Shown: positions 9,748 through 19,606 of the stretch, in pieces
Position numbering within the stretch: the first letter of the stretch is position 1
Layout: the number at the start of each line of letters is the position of its first letter
NCBI RefSeq assembly: GCF_007795095.1
Contig: NZ_CP042218.1
Span: 372,001 to 436,000 of the forward strand
DNA from: Luteimonas granuli
GTDB taxonomy: Bacteria; Pseudomonadota; Gammaproteobacteria; Xanthomonadales; Xanthomonadaceae
DNA: 64,000 nt
Reading direction: 5' to 3'
Notes under the pieces: generated by a model
The model's input: the letters and a program-made list of their open reading frames with translations, nothing else
What the model was told of the DNA's origin: nothing
The model's database searches: none
Made by a program: the position numbers and the translations under genes

Positions 9748-11247
9748 TCAGAGCAGGACGACATCGAACTGCTCCTGCAGGTACTGCTCGTCGGCCTGGA
9801 AGCGGACGGACTTGCCGAGGAACTCCTCCAGCTCCGCCACCGCCGCCGACTCCTCCTCGGTGATCCGCGCCACCACCTTGGGCGAGGCGATCACCAGCAG
9901 GCGCTCGGCGTCGAACTGGCGCACCGCGCGCACCACTTCGCGGAACACCTCGTAGGTCACCGTCTCCGCGGTCTTCAGGGTGCCGCGGCCGCCGCACTCG
10001 TGGCAGGTCTCGCTGAGCTGCCGCTCCAGGCTCTCGACCGTGCGCTTGCGCGTCATCTCCACCAGGCCGAGCGGCGAGAAATCGTAGACCGTGGTCCTGG
10101 CATGGTCGCGCGCCAGCGACTTCTCCAGCGTCCGCAGCACCTGGCGGCGGTGCTCCGGGTCGGTCATGTCGATGAAGTCGATGATGATGATGCCGCCCAG
10201 GTTGCGCAGCCGGAGCTGTCGCGCCACCGCCTGCGCGGCCTCGAGGTTGGTGCGGTACACCGTTTCCTCGAGGTTGCGCTGGCCCAGGAAGGAGCCGGTG
10301 TTGACGTCGACCGTGGTCATGGCCTCGGTCTGGTCGATCACCAGATAGCCGCCGGACTTGAGCGGCACTTCCTTCTCCAGCGCGCGTCCGATCTCGTCCT
10401 CGACGCCGTACAGGTCGAACACCGGCCGCGCGCCGGTGTAATGCTCGATCTTCTCGTCCAGGCCGGGCATGTACTGCGCGGCGAAGGCCTTCAGGCGGTC
10501 GCAGGTCTCGCGCGAGTCGACCTTGACCTTCTCCACGTCCCGGCGCATCAGGTCGCGGACCGCACGCATCGGCAGGGTAAGGTCCTCGTAGACACAGGAG
10601 CCCACGCGGGCCTCGGCCACCCTGCGCTCCACCAGGGTCCAGGCGCGCGCCAGGTAGGCGACGTCCTCGGCCAGCGCGTCCTCCGGCTGGCCCTCCGCGT
10701 TGGTGCGCACGATGTAGCCGTGGCCGCCCGCGGTCGCGAGCTGCCCGACCAGGGACTTCAGGCGCTGGCGCTCGGACTCGTCCTCGATCCGCGCCGACAC
10801 CCCGACCACCTTCGACTGCGGCAGCAGCACCAGGTAGCGCGACGGAATGCTGATCTGGGTGGTCAGGCGCGCGCCCTTGCTGCCGATCGGATCCTTGACC
10901 ACCTGGACCACGACTTCCTGGCCGTCGCGCAGCAGCTCGCCGATCGGCGGCGTCGGCGGGGGTGCGGCCGGGGCGGGGCCGGCGCCCGGCTCCTCCATCG
11001 TCAGGCCCTCGGCGCGCCCGGGGCGAAGCACATCATTGGCGTGCAGGAAGGCCGCGCGTTCGAGGCCGATGTCGACGAATGCCGCCTGCATGCCGGGCAT
11101 CACCCGCTGCACCCGGCCCTTGTAGATGTTGCCGACCACCCCGCGGCTCCAGCCACGCTCGATGTGCAGCTCCTGGAGCATGCCGTTCTCGACCACGGCC
11201 ACCCGGGTCTCGCGCGGAGTGACGTTGACCAGGATCTCCTCGCTCAT
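9748..11247 (-). CDS. rng: Ribonuclease G
   Basis: Endoribonuclease of the RNase E/G family, 499 aa, which processes the 16S rRNA 5' end and some mRNAs. Residues about 35-125 are the S1 RNA-binding domain ([21 protein letters not shown]), carrying an Ala/Pro-rich insertion near [17 protein letters not shown]. The catalytic core contains [11 protein letters not shown] and the zinc-link CHECGGRG. It lacks the long RNase E C-terminal scaffold, which together with the maf/yhdP context identifies RNase G. Its ATG overlaps the maf stop by 4 bp. Confidence 0.95.
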   Translation of the reverse strand: MSEEILVNVTPRETRVAVVENGMLQELHIERGWSRGVVGNIYKGRVQRVMPGMQAAFVDIGLERAAFLHANDVLRPGRAEGLTMEEPGAGPAPAAPPPTPPIGELLRDGQEVVVQVVKDPIGSKGARLTTQISIPSRYLVLLPQSKVVGVSARIEDESERQRLKSLVGQLATAGGHGYIVRTNAEGQPEDALAEDVAYLARAWTLVERRVAEARVGSCVYEDLTLPMRAVRDLMRRDVEKVKVDSRETCDRLKAFAAQYMPGLDEKIEHYTGARPVFDLYGVEDEIGRALEKEVPLKSGGYLVIDQTEAMTTVDVNTGSFLGQRNLEETVYRTNLEAAQAVARQLRLRNLGGIIIIDFIDMTDPEHRRQVLRTLEKSLARDHARTTVYDFSPLGLVEMTRKRTVESLERQLSETCHECGGRGTLKTAETVTYEVFREVVRAVRQFDAERLLVIASPKVVARITEEESAAVAELEEFLGKSVRFQADEQYLQEQFDVVLL

Positions 11248-11840
11248 GCGCCCCCGCCCGAGCGCGGCGTGCGCGCATGGATGCCGAAGCCGCGCAGCAG
11301 CCCCGCGGTCTCGTGCAGCGGCAGGCCCATGACGCCCGAATAGCTCCCGGCGATGCGGCCGATGAAGCGCTCGGCGCCGCCCTGGATGGCGTACGCGCCC
11401 GCGCGGCCCATGGGTTCGCCGCTGGCGACGTAGTCGGCGATGTCGTCGTCGGACAGCGTCGCGAAGACCACGTCCGTGGCCACCGTCGCCGACTCCTCGC
11501 GCCCCGCCGAAACCACCGACACCGCGGTCAGCACCCGGTGCGTGCGGCCCGAAAGGCGCCGCAGCATCGCCTCCGCCTGTGCGGCGTCCGCCGGCTTGCC
11601 GAAGACTTCGTCGTCCAGCACCACCTCGGTGTCCGAGCCCAGCACCACGGCGCCGGGCACGGCGACCACGCGCAGCAGGCCCGCCCCGGCCTTCTCGCGG
11701 GCAACGCGCGCGACGTAGCCTTCCGGCGATTCGCCCGGCGCGCGCAGCTCGGGCACGTCGACGTCGAGCAGGCCGAAGTCGACTCCGAGCCGGGCCAGCA
11801 GCGCGCGCCGGCGCGGGGATTTCGAGGCAAGGTGCAGCAT
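11244..11840 (-). CDS. maf: Maf-like nucleoside triphosphate pyrophosphatase (YhdE type)
   Basis: 198-aa Maf/HAM1-fold protein that hydrolyses dTTP/UTP and modified nucleotides to monophosphates. The N-terminal motif [16 protein letters not shown] and the [16 protein letters not shown] segment with the catalytic aspartate are present, as is [19 protein letters not shown]. It is first in the maf-rng-yhdP-tldD run and its stop overlaps the rng start by 4 bp. The 120 bp upstream hold the divergent SIMPL gene's leader. Confidence 0.94.
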   Translation of the reverse strand: MLHLASKSPRRRALLARLGVDFGLLDVDVPELRAPGESPEGYVARVAREKAGAGLLRVVAVPGAVVLGSDTEVVLDDEVFGKPADAAQAEAMLRRLSGRTHRVLTAVSVVSAGREESATVATDVVFATLSDDDIADYVASGEPMGRAGAYAIQGGAERFIGRIAGSYSGVMGLPLHETAGLLRGFGIHARTPRSGGGA

Positions 11841-11960
11841 CCGGGAAGGATACCGTGCCCGTCGCGCGTCAACCGTGCGACCCTTCCCGCAACCCGTTCC
11901 GGCTCACGGCCCGTTCACCGCACCATGCCAACCCTCCCCTGTCCGATTCCGGAGACCACG

Positions 11961-12701
11961 ATGACCCCGATCCTCCAGCGCCCGGCATCCGCCGCCATCC
12001 TCTCGCTCCTCCTCGCCTTCGGGAGCCCCACCATGACCGCCTCCGCACAGCCCGCCAACGACCGGGCCAGCATCGACGGCACCCTGCTCTCGGTGTCGGT
12101 CAGCGGCGAAGCCAGCCGCGTTCCCGACATCGCCAGTGCCTCGGCAGGCGTGGTGACCCAGGCCGCCGATGCCGGCACGGCCATGCGCGAGAACGCCGCG
12201 CGGATGACCCGGGTGATGGCCGCGATCCGTGCCGCGGGCGTCGCCGAGCGGGACATCCAGACCAGCGGCATCAGCGTCCACCCGACCTGGCGCCACGTCC
12301 AGGACGAGGAGCCCCGGATCTCGGGCTACAGCGCCAGCAACACCGTGAGCCTGAAGGTGCGCGACATCGGCAGGCTTGGAGAAGTCCTCGACGCGCTGGT
12401 CGCCAGCGGTGCCAACAACGTCAATGGACCGAGCTTCGGCATCGACCAGCCCGAAGCGGTCTACGACGAGGCGCGCCGCAAGGCCCTGGAGCAGGCGCGA
12501 GGCCGCGCCGACATGTACGCACAGGCCCTCGACCTGCGCGTGCGCCGGATCGTCAGCATCAGCGAAGGTGGCGGCATGCGACCGCCGCAGCCGCTGTACG
12601 CCATGCGCGCGATGGCCATGGACGCCGAATCGACGCCGGTGGCGCCGGGCGAGAACACGCTCTCGGCCAACCTCGACGTGGTGTTCGAACTGGGGCGCTG
12701 A
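11961..12701 (+). CDS. SIMPL-domain (DUF541) exported protein
   Basis: 246-aa protein with a signal peptide (about residues 1-30, ending TASAQP) followed by a SIMPL/DUF541 domain. Family features include LLSVSVSGEASRVPDIASASAGV at its start, the ISGYSASNTVSLKVRDI segment and a C-terminal LSANLDVVFELGR. Related proteins (YggE, BP26) form periplasmic oligomers linked to oxidative-stress resistance. The ATG at 11961 has GGAG upstream; an inner ATG would truncate the signal. It is convergent with rlmH. Confidence 0.88.
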   Translation: MTPILQRPASAAILSLLLAFGSPTMTASAQPANDRASIDGTLLSVSVSGEASRVPDIASASAGVVTQAADAGTAMRENAARMTRVMAAIRAAGVAERDIQTSGISVHPTWRHVQDEEPRISGYSASNTVSLKVRDIGRLGEVLDALVASGANNVNGPSFGIDQPEAVYDEARRKALEQARGRADMYAQALDLRVRRIVSISEGGGMRPPQPLYAMRAMAMDAESTPVAPGENTLSANLDVVFELGR

Positions 12702-12710
12702 GGGCCCGGC

Positions 12711-13181
12711 TCAGGCGCGATGGTAGGGGTGGTTGGCCAGCATCGCCGCGGCGCGGTAGAGCTGTTCGGCCAGCACCAGCCGGACCAGCATGTGCGGCAG
12801 GGTCAGCGGACCGAGCGACCAGGTTTCGTCGGCGCGGGCCAGCACCTCCTCGGCGTGGCCCTCGGGCCCGCCGACCAGGAAGGCGAGGTCGCGGCCCTGG
12901 CCGCGCCAGTACTCCAGACGCGCCGACAGCTCCTCCGAATCCCAGGCACGGCCGCGCCCGTCCAGCGCCACCACATGCACGTCGCGCGGCAGCGCGGCGA
13001 GTACGCGCCGACCTTCGTCCTGCGTCGCGCGCGTGGCGTCGCGACCCTTGCCGCGCAGACCGGGCGCGATCTCCACCAGCTCCAGCGGCAGCCAGTGCGA
13101 CAGGCGCTTGCGGTACTCGGCGAAGCCTTCGGCGACCCAGCCGGGCGGCCGCTCGCCGACGGCGACCAGGCGCGCCTTCAC
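12711..13181 (-). CDS. rlmH: 23S rRNA (pseudouridine1915-N3)-methyltransferase RlmH
   Basis: SPOUT-fold methyltransferase, 156 aa, the standard length, modifying pseudouridine 1915 in helix 69 of 23S rRNA. The knot motifs are complete: LVGGPEGH, SLGPLTLPHMLVRLVLAEQLYRA and the C-terminal NHPYHRA. It is the last gene of leuS-lptE-holA-nadD-rsfS-rlmH, an order shared with E. coli. Confidence 0.96.
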   Translation of the reverse strand: MKARLVAVGERPPGWVAEGFAEYRKRLSHWLPLELVEIAPGLRGKGRDATRATQDEGRRVLAALPRDVHVVALDGRGRAWDSEELSARLEYWRGQGRDLAFLVGGPEGHAEEVLARADETWSLGPLTLPHMLVRLVLAEQLYRAAAMLANHPYHRA

Positions 13182-13190
13182 CGCAGCAGC

Positions 13191-13646
13191 TCAGCCCGCG
13201 TCGCGGGGGGCCAGGTCGTGGGCGCCGGCGGCGGCGCGCGCATCGGCCCCGTCGTCTGCCGGAGGCTGGTCGCCGACCGTCCACAGCCGCTCCAGGGCGT
13301 AGAACTCGCGCACCCGCGGCAGCATCACGTGCACGACCACGTCGCCCAGGTCGACCAGCACCCACTCCGCTTCGCGCTCGCCCTCGACGCCGAGCGGCTG
13401 GCAGTCCAGGCGCTTGGCGAACTTGACCACCTCGTCGGCGATCGACTTCACATGGCGGGTGGACGTACCCGAAGCGATCACCATGTGGTCGCAGACGCTG
13501 GTCTTGCCGCGAACGTCGATCTCGACGACGTCGACCGCCTTGATCTCGGCGACGGCGTCGAGCACCGTCGACAGCAACACGTCCACCGGCGGCGGCGGAT
13601 TGGGCAGGCAGGTCTTGATGACTTGGGCTTGGCTGGTCAAGGGCAT
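13191..13646 (-). CDS. rsfS: Ribosomal silencing factor RsfS
   Basis: DUF143/Iojap family protein that binds uL14 and blocks subunit joining in starved cells. The core carries DVVEIDVRGKTSVCDHMVIASGT and the signature WVLVDLGDVVVHVMLPRVREFY...LERLW. The protein is 151 aa. A low-complexity Ala/Asp-rich tail (about residues 125-151) extends beyond the usual end and looks disordered. The start at 13646 (MPLTSQAQ) is the most upstream plausible ATG but lacks a strong RBS. Confidence 0.94.
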   Translation of the reverse strand: MPLTSQAQVIKTCLPNPPPPVDVLLSTVLDAVAEIKAVDVVEIDVRGKTSVCDHMVIASGTSTRHVKSIADEVVKFAKRLDCQPLGVEGEREAEWVLVDLGDVVVHVMLPRVREFYALERLWTVGDQPPADDGADARAAAGAHDLAPRDAG

Positions 13647-13686
13647 CGTGCTCGTGGGTGTAGGGGCGATTATAGCCGCGGGCCGA

Positions 13687-14349
13687 TCAGGGCTCCGTAT
13701 ATCCATACAGTCGACAGTCGCGGATGAAACCGGCCACCGGCACAGGGAGCATCGCCTCCCAGTCGCCTCCCGCGGCGATCCGCCGGCGCAGTTCGGTCGA
13801 GGATTCCGGACGCAGCCGTGGCAGATCCAGTACCGCGAAGCCGCCGGCAGGCGAGTCCACGAGCGCCCGGGGCGCCCGGCGCCGGCCATCGAGTTCGCGC
13901 TGCACCTCCGGCGCGCGCCGCGCGATGTCGGCCTCGTCCAGAGGCACGCCGGGCCGGGCCACCGCGAGCACGTGTCCATGGGCGAAGAGGCGGCGCCAGT
14001 CGTGCCAGGTGTCGAGCTGCATGAGCGAGTCGCCTCCCACCACCCAGGCGATGGGCCGGCGCGGCCCCTCCTGCGCGCGCAGCAGGCGCAGGGTCTCGAC
14101 GCTGTACGACGGCCCGTCGCGCTCGAGCTCGCGGGCATCGACGCGCAGCCCGGCCTCACCGGCGATCGCGAGCTCCAGCATCCTCACCCGCTGTGCGGCC
14201 GTGGCGTGGGTCGCGGTCTTGTGCGGGGGATCCGCGGCCGGCAACAGGGCGACTTCCGCGGCGAGCGCGTCGCGCACCGCACGCGCCACCGCCAGGTGTC
14301 CCAGATGGACCGGATCGAAGCTGCCGCCGTAGCAGGCCAGCAGGTTCAT
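13687..14349 (-). CDS. nadD: Nicotinate-nucleotide adenylyltransferase NadD
   Basis: Converts nicotinate mononucleotide to deamido-NAD in NAD synthesis; 220 aa. The nucleotidyltransferase motifs are GGSFDPVHLGHL at the N-terminus and SSTELRRRI near the C-terminus (the family's SSTxIR). The ATG at 14349 overlaps the holA stop as ATGA, fixing the start and implying translational coupling. The frame is open further upstream inside holA but is not coding there. Confidence 0.96.
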   Translation of the reverse strand: MNLLACYGGSFDPVHLGHLAVARAVRDALAAEVALLPAADPPHKTATHATAAQRVRMLELAIAGEAGLRVDARELERDGPSYSVETLRLLRAQEGPRRPIAWVVGGDSLMQLDTWHDWRRLFAHGHVLAVARPGVPLDEADIARRAPEVQRELDGRRRAPRALVDSPAGGFAVLDLPRLRPESSTELRRRIAAGGDWEAMLPVPVAGFIRDCRLYGYTEP

Positions 14350-15383
14350 GCCGCCAGCAGCGGCACCGCGCGCGGATCGGCCACCGCCAGCAGCAGGCGC
14401 TCCAGCAGCAGCCATTCGTCGCCGTCGCCACGGCCCTTGGCGATCCGGTCGACCTCGCCCGCGACCGCCACGAACCGCTCCCAGCGCGCCGCCGGATGGC
14501 GATCGAGGGCGCGGCGGTACGCGGCCTCCTTCGCATCCCATATCCGCTGCGCCTTGAGCTCGGCGCCGAGGTTGCCGCCGCGCGCCTTGACCCGCGCCAG
14601 CGCAGCGGTGCGCTGCAGCTCCATCACCACCATGCCCATCAGCGCCGGCACCGCCTCGCCCTCGGCGCGCAGCCCGGCGAGCATGCGCACGGCCTGCGCC
14701 CCCTGGCCATTGAGCGCGGCATCGACCAGGCGGAACACGTCATAGCGGGCGGCATCGGCCACCAGGGCCTGCATCCGCGCGGCGTCCAGGGTTCCGCCTC
14801 CGGCGAGCAACGCCAGCTTGTCGATCTCCTGTGCGGCGGCCAGCAGGTTGCCCTCGACGCGCTCCATCAGCAGTTGCACGGCATCACGCTCTGCACGGAC
14901 GCCCCGCCGGCGCAGGCGCGCCTCCAGCCAGTCCTGAAGCTCATGCGGCTTGACCGGCCAGGCCACGGCGATCGCGCCGGCGGCCGCCACCGCCTCGCTC
15001 CACTTTCCGCCATGCTTCCGGCTCCATTCGCCGCCGGTGATCAGCAGGCAGATATCCGGCGGCGGCTGCGCGCAATAGTCGACGATCACTTCGCCGCCCT
15101 GCTTGCCGGGCTTCGAGGTCGGCAGGCGGACCTCGATCAGCCGCCGCGCCGAGAACAGTCCCGGCGCGCGCAGGCTGGCCTCAAGGCCGTCCCAGTCGAT
15201 GTCCCGGCCCTCGACCTCGAACACCTCGCGCTCGGCATACCCCTGGGCGCGGGCCTCGGCGCGGATGGCGTCGGCACACTCGAGCACGCGCAGCAGCTCG
15301 GCACCGGCGACCAGGTACACCGGTGCGAGCGGGCCACGGGAGAGGCCACCGGCGAGCTGTTCGGGCGTGAGTTCGCGGGCCAT
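14346..15383 (-). CDS. holA: DNA polymerase III delta subunit HolA
   Basis: Clamp-loader delta subunit, 345 aa, which opens the beta clamp. The N-terminal fold LAPVYLVAGAELLRVLECADAIR, LFSARRLIEVRLP and the helical collar region (VEGNLLAAAQEIDKLALL) fit the family. It lies between lptE and nadD as in E. coli, with 12 bp after lptE and a 4-bp overlap with nadD. Confidence 0.95.
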   Translation of the reverse strand: MARELTPEQLAGGLSRGPLAPVYLVAGAELLRVLECADAIRAEARAQGYAEREVFEVEGRDIDWDGLEASLRAPGLFSARRLIEVRLPTSKPGKQGGEVIVDYCAQPPPDICLLITGGEWSRKHGGKWSEAVAAAGAIAVAWPVKPHELQDWLEARLRRRGVRAERDAVQLLMERVEGNLLAAAQEIDKLALLAGGGTLDAARMQALVADAARYDVFRLVDAALNGQGAQAVRMLAGLRAEGEAVPALMGMVVMELQRTAALARVKARGGNLGAELKAQRIWDAKEAAYRRALDRHPAARWERFVAVAGEVDRIAKGRGDGDEWLLLERLLLAVADPRAVPLLAA

Positions 15384-15395
15384 GCCGGCGCGGCG

Positions 15396-15932
15396 TCAGC
15401 CGCCCGCCGGCGGCGAGGCGTCCGCTTCCCTGCTGCGGGTCACCGCATCGATCCGGCGCAGTACCGCCGCCGCCATTTCGCGCTGGAGCTCGCGCGCCAG
15501 CATCTCGCGCTCGCTCTCGGAGCCGGCCGAATTCTCCGGCAGCGAGACATAGTCGCGGGACAGCTCGATCACCTGCTCCGGCACCAGCTCCTGGCCGTCG
15601 CCGTCCTCGAACGTGAACACCGCCGCGTAGCGCAGGGTGAACTCCTGCGCGCGGCCGAACTGGTCGACGCTGATCGCCTGGGAATCCCAGCGCTCGGACA
15701 GCACCCGGAGCACCGCCACGCCCTCGCTGCCGCGTTCGGCGACCGTGAAGCCGCCGCGCTCGAGCGAACGGGTGAGCGACTGCGCCAGCGGGCTGTAGGG
15801 ATCACTGGCGATCACCTGCACGCCGTCGAGCTCCGGCGGCAGCGTCAGCGGCGCGCGCAGATGGAAGCCGCAGGCGGACAGGGCCAGCGCGAGCAGCACC
15901 GGAACGGCGACGCGGAGACGTGGACGGATCAT
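15396..15932 (-). CDS. lptE: LPS-assembly lipoprotein LptE
   Basis: Outer-membrane lipoprotein, 178 aa, that plugs the LptD barrel and delivers LPS to the cell surface. The lipoprotein signal ends ALSAC with the lipidated cysteine at residue 21, followed by GFHLRAP, the typical LptE start. EFTLRYAAVFTF and ELSRDYVSLP also match. It is second in the leuS-lptE-holA operon, 50 bp after leuS. Confidence 0.94.
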   Translation of the reverse strand: MIRPRLRVAVPVLLALALSACGFHLRAPLTLPPELDGVQVIASDPYSPLAQSLTRSLERGGFTVAERGSEGVAVLRVLSERWDSQAISVDQFGRAQEFTLRYAAVFTFEDGDGQELVPEQVIELSRDYVSLPENSAGSESEREMLARELQREMAAAVLRRIDAVTRSREADASPPAGG

Positions 15933-15982
15933 GCCGGAAGTCTGGACGAGGCCTCGCCGCCCGACAAGGTGCGCGGCGGCCC

Positions 15983-18748
15983 TCACGCCGCCACCACGTT
16001 CACGATCCTTCCCGGCACCACGATCACCTTCCGCACGGCGAGACCCTCGAGCACCCTGGCCACCGCCGGCTCCGCCAGTGCGCGGGCCTCGATCGCCTCG
16101 CGCGTGGCATCGGCGGCCACTTCGATGGTTGCACGCAGCTTGCCGTTCACCTGGACCGCGAGCGTCACCGCGTCGCGCACCAGGGCCGCGGGGTCGACGA
16201 CCGGGAACGGCACATCGTCCACCACCTGCTCGGCATGGCCCAGCAGCTGCCAGAGCGCATGGCTGGCATGCGGCGTCACAGGGTTGAGCATCAGCACCAT
16301 GGCCTCGAGCGCCTCGTGGCGCACGGCGCGGCCGGCGTCGCTGGCGTCGTCGAACTTCGCCACGTGGTTGAGCAGCTCCATCAGCGCCGCGATCGCGGTA
16401 TTGAAGCTGTGGCGGCGGCCGTAGTCGTCGCCCACCTTCTGGATGGTCTCGTGGACGTGGCGGCGCAGCGTCCTCTGCCCGCCGTCGAGCGCGAAGCGGG
16501 TCGGGCTGGCGGGGCCGTCCCGCCCGTTGCCGAGGCCTGCCGCGTGGTCCTGCACCAGGCGCCAGAAGCGACGCAGGAAGCGCGCCATGCCCTCGACTCC
16601 GGCCTCGTTCCACTCCAGCGACAGCGTCGGCGGCGAGGCGAACATGGAGAACAGGCGCACGGTGTCGGCGCCGTAGCGGTCGACCATGACCTGGGGGTCG
16701 ACACCATTGTTCTTCGACTTCGACATCTTCTCGATGCCGCCGACCCGGACCGGCTGGCCGTCGGCCGCGAGGCGTGCGCCGGTGATGCGGCCGCGTTCGT
16801 CGCGCTCGACCTCGACGTCGGCGGGATTGAACCACTCCTTCGCCCCGTTGGCGTCCTCGCGGTAATAGGTGTCGGCCACGACCATGCCCTGGGTGAGCAG
16901 GTTGATCGCGGGCTCGTCGCTGTCCACCAGGCCCTGGTCGCGCAGGAGCCGGTGATAGAAACGGAAGTACAGCAGGTGCAGGATCGCGTGCTCGATCCCC
17001 CCGATGTACTGGTCGACCGGCGTCCAGTACTTCGCGCGCCCGTCGACCATGTCGGCGGCGCCCGGCGAGGTGTAGCGGGCGTAGTACCAGCTCGATTCCA
17101 TGAAGGTGTCGAAGGTGTCGGTCTCGCGCTCGGCGGCTCCGCCGCACTGCGGACAGGAGGTCTTCCGCCATTCGGGGTCGGCCTTGATCGGCGACTGCAC
17201 CACGCCCGAGGCGAAGGCTTCGGCCACGTCCTCCGGCAGCACCACGGGCAGCTGGTCCTCGGGCACCGGCACCGCCCCGCAGGCGTCGCAGTAGACCACC
17301 GGGATCGGACAGCCCCAGTAGCGCTGGCGGCTCACGCCCCAGTCGCGCAGGCGGAAGTTGACCCTGCGGCGGCCGATGCCCTCGGCCTCGAAGCGCTCCG
17401 CCAGCGCGGCCATGGCGGTGTCGTAGTCCATGCCGCTGTACTCGCCGGATGCGACCAGCACACCGCGCTCGGTGTATGCGCCGACGCTGCGGATCGATTC
17501 GAAGTAGTCGCGGACCACGGCCACCGCCGCGGACATCTCGTAGGCGTCGATCGAACCTCCGGCGAGCGCGGCCTGGAAGGGATCGGTGTCGTGGGCGACG
17601 TCGCTGACGACCTCGCGCAGCGCGTCGGCGACCGCCGGCGGCACGATCACGGGCCGCACCGGCAGGCCGTAGGCCTTGGCGAATTCCCAGTCGCGCTGGT
17701 CGTGCGCCGGCACAGCCATCACGGCACCGGTGCCGTAGCCCATCAGCACGAAATTGGCGACGTAGATGGGAACGTCCTCGCCGGTGACGGGATGGATCGC
17801 CCACAGGCCGGTGGCCATGCCGCGCTTTTCCTGGGTCTCCAGCTCGGCCTCGGACACGCCGCCGCGGCGCAGCTCATCGATGAACGCGGCGAGCTTCATG
17901 TCCTCCTGCGCCGCCTTCAGCGCCAGCGGGTGTTCGGCGGCGATGCTGATGAAGGTCACGCCCATCAGTGTGTCCGGACGGGTGGTGTAGACGCTCAGCG
18001 GCTCGTCCTCGCCGTCGACGCGGAAATTGATCTCGAGGCCCTCGCTGCGGCCGATCCAGTTGCGCTGCATGGTCTTGACCGGTTCCGGCCAGCCGGGCAG
18101 CGCGTCCAGACCGTCGAGCAGCTCCTGGGCGTAGTCGGTGATGCGCAGGAACCACTGCGGGATCTCGCGCTTCTCCACCAGCGCGCCCGAACGCCAGCCG
18201 CGGCCGTCGATGACCTGTTCGTTGGCCAGCACCGTCTGGTCGATCGGGTCCCAGTTCACCACCGCGTTGCGGCGGTAGGCCAGGCCTTTCTTCATCAGGC
18301 GGGTGAACATGCGCTGTTCGTGGACGTAGTAGTCCGGGCTGCAGGTGGCGAACTCACGTGACCAGTCGATGCCGTAGCCCAGCATCTTCAGCTGGCCGCG
18401 CATGTGGTCGATGTTGGCGTACGTCCACTTCGCCGGCGCGGTGCGGTTCCTGATCGCCGCGTTCTCGGCCGGAAGGCCGAAGGCGTCCCAGCCCATGGGC
18501 TGCAGCACGTTGTGGCCGGTCATGCGCTTGTGGCGGCTGATGACGTCGCCGATGGTGTAGTTGCGCACGTGGCCCATGTGCAGCGCGCCCGACGGGTACG
18601 GCAGCATCGACAGGCAGAAGTACTTCGGTCGCGCGTCGTCCTCGGAGACCTCCCATGCGCGCGTGCGCTCCCAGTAGCCCTGGGCCGCACGTTCGACATC
18701 GGCGGGACGGTAGGAGGCGGGATCAGGCGTCTGGACGGGATCGGACAC
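15983..18748 (-). CDS. leuS: Leucyl-tRNA synthetase
   Basis: Class I aminoacyl-tRNA synthetase. HMGH lies at residues 57-60 and KMSKS at 674-678; the editing-domain region, a CxxC zinc pair (YCDACG, SCPQCGG) and a C-terminal anticodon-binding domain follow the usual order. At 921 aa it is some 40-60 residues longer than the usual 860-880. The extra sequence seems to sit between the editing domain and [15 protein letters not shown], around [17 protein letters not shown]. The start is GTG at 18748. It heads the leuS-lptE-holA-nadD-rsfS-rlmH cluster. Confidence 0.97.
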   Translation of the reverse strand: MSDPVQTPDPASYRPADVERAAQGYWERTRAWEVSEDDARPKYFCLSMLPYPSGALHMGHVRNYTIGDVISRHKRMTGHNVLQPMGWDAFGLPAENAAIRNRTAPAKWTYANIDHMRGQLKMLGYGIDWSREFATCSPDYYVHEQRMFTRLMKKGLAYRRNAVVNWDPIDQTVLANEQVIDGRGWRSGALVEKREIPQWFLRITDYAQELLDGLDALPGWPEPVKTMQRNWIGRSEGLEINFRVDGEDEPLSVYTTRPDTLMGVTFISIAAEHPLALKAAQEDMKLAAFIDELRRGGVSEAELETQEKRGMATGLWAIHPVTGEDVPIYVANFVLMGYGTGAVMAVPAHDQRDWEFAKAYGLPVRPVIVPPAVADALREVVSDVAHDTDPFQAALAGGSIDAYEMSAAVAVVRDYFESIRSVGAYTERGVLVASGEYSGMDYDTAMAALAERFEAEGIGRRRVNFRLRDWGVSRQRYWGCPIPVVYCDACGAVPVPEDQLPVVLPEDVAEAFASGVVQSPIKADPEWRKTSCPQCGGAAERETDTFDTFMESSWYYARYTSPGAADMVDGRAKYWTPVDQYIGGIEHAILHLLYFRFYHRLLRDQGLVDSDEPAINLLTQGMVVADTYYREDANGAKEWFNPADVEVERDERGRITGARLAADGQPVRVGGIEKMSKSKNNGVDPQVMVDRYGADTVRLFSMFASPPTLSLEWNEAGVEGMARFLRRFWRLVQDHAAGLGNGRDGPASPTRFALDGGQRTLRRHVHETIQKVGDDYGRRHSFNTAIAALMELLNHVAKFDDASDAGRAVRHEALEAMVLMLNPVTPHASHALWQLLGHAEQVVDDVPFPVVDPAALVRDAVTLAVQVNGKLRATIEVAADATREAIEARALAEPAVARVLEGLAVRKVIVVPGRIVNVVAA

Positions 18749-18883
18749 GTGGGGATGGCCAGCGGAAAGGGACCCCCAAGCCTACCGCAGCAGGCACGGC
18801 ACGGCGACGCATCGCTCTGTCGGGTCAGGCAAACGACCGCAATCGCGTGATGCATGCGATCCGGCGAGCCCGGCCGGCGGCGA

Positions 18884-19507
18884 TCAGGAGCCGGCCCGCG
18901 CGCCGCCGCTCCAGCCCACGCAGGCAAGCCAAACGAACCAGCAGGCGAAGGCCGCGCGCTGGGACAGCGCCGCCGGCAGCGCGTCACCGGCCAGCCATGC
19001 CAGCGCGAACACCGCGGCGCCGGCCGCGGAATGGCCGAGCACCGCCGGCAGCCGTCGTACGCGCAGCGCGGAAAACGACAGCGCGGCGGCTGCCGCGGTG
19101 AACGCGACGACCCACAGCCCCCAGGCGACGCCGTGCAGGCGCCCGGCGCCGTTGTCCGGACCGGACGCCTCCAGCGGCCAGATCCCCTGCGCCGCGAACG
19201 CCAGCGCGGCCAGGAGTGCGATCGTCCATCCCAGCCGCGCGGACAGCCTCGCTCCCGCTCCAAGGGCGCTGCGCCGTCGCAGCACCACCAGACCGGCCAG
19301 CAGCCCCGGCATCACGTAGGCCAGCAGGTTGAACAGGGTGGCGCGCGGCACGCCTTCCGCTCCCGGCAGCGCGACCGGATGCCTGAGCTGGTCGTAGCCG
19401 TCGAGCGCGGCGCCGAAGCCCCCCAGTGCAAGCAGGAAGCACGCGCCCGCCGCCAGGCCCGCCAGGCGCACGCCACGCGCGCGCCACAGTTCCGATCGTT
19501 CCGTCAT
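18884..19507 (-). CDS. DUF998-like integral membrane protein
   Basis: 207-aa protein with about six hydrophobic segments: residues about 15-35, 58-77, 93-110, 125-145, 155-175 and 183-200. The layout and motifs such as LFNLLAYVMPGLLAGL and GRLHGVAWGLW suggest a DUF998-type membrane protein, which is a resemblance only. It begins MTERSELWRARG and is divergent from the thioredoxin gene. No function can be assigned. Confidence 0.7.
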   Translation of the reverse strand: MTERSELWRARGVRLAGLAAGACFLLALGGFGAALDGYDQLRHPVALPGAEGVPRATLFNLLAYVMPGLLAGLVVLRRRSALGAGARLSARLGWTIALLAALAFAAQGIWPLEASGPDNGAGRLHGVAWGLWVVAFTAAAAALSFSALRVRRLPAVLGHSAAGAAVFALAWLAGDALPAALSQRAAFACWFVWLACVGWSGGARAGS

Positions 19508-19606
19508 CCGCGCCGTGTCCTGTCGAGGACGGGCATCGTCGCGCCCCGGGCTTGCAAACGGCAAGCGCTGGCACAATCTCGCCTCCAACGCATACCGGAT
19601 CGAGCC

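Noticed and set aside
7501-11343. A plus-strand open frame of about 1280 codons antisense to yhdP, rng and maf
   Set aside because: In GC-rich DNA the frames opposite real genes often lack stops. Its protein is low-complexity Arg/Ala/Gln-rich with no domain, while the minus-strand genes are unmistakable.
19552-19579. TTGCAA...CAATCT upstream of the thioredoxin gene as a promoter
   Set aside because: Spacing is 16 bp and the -10 match is poor; the evidence is too weak to list.
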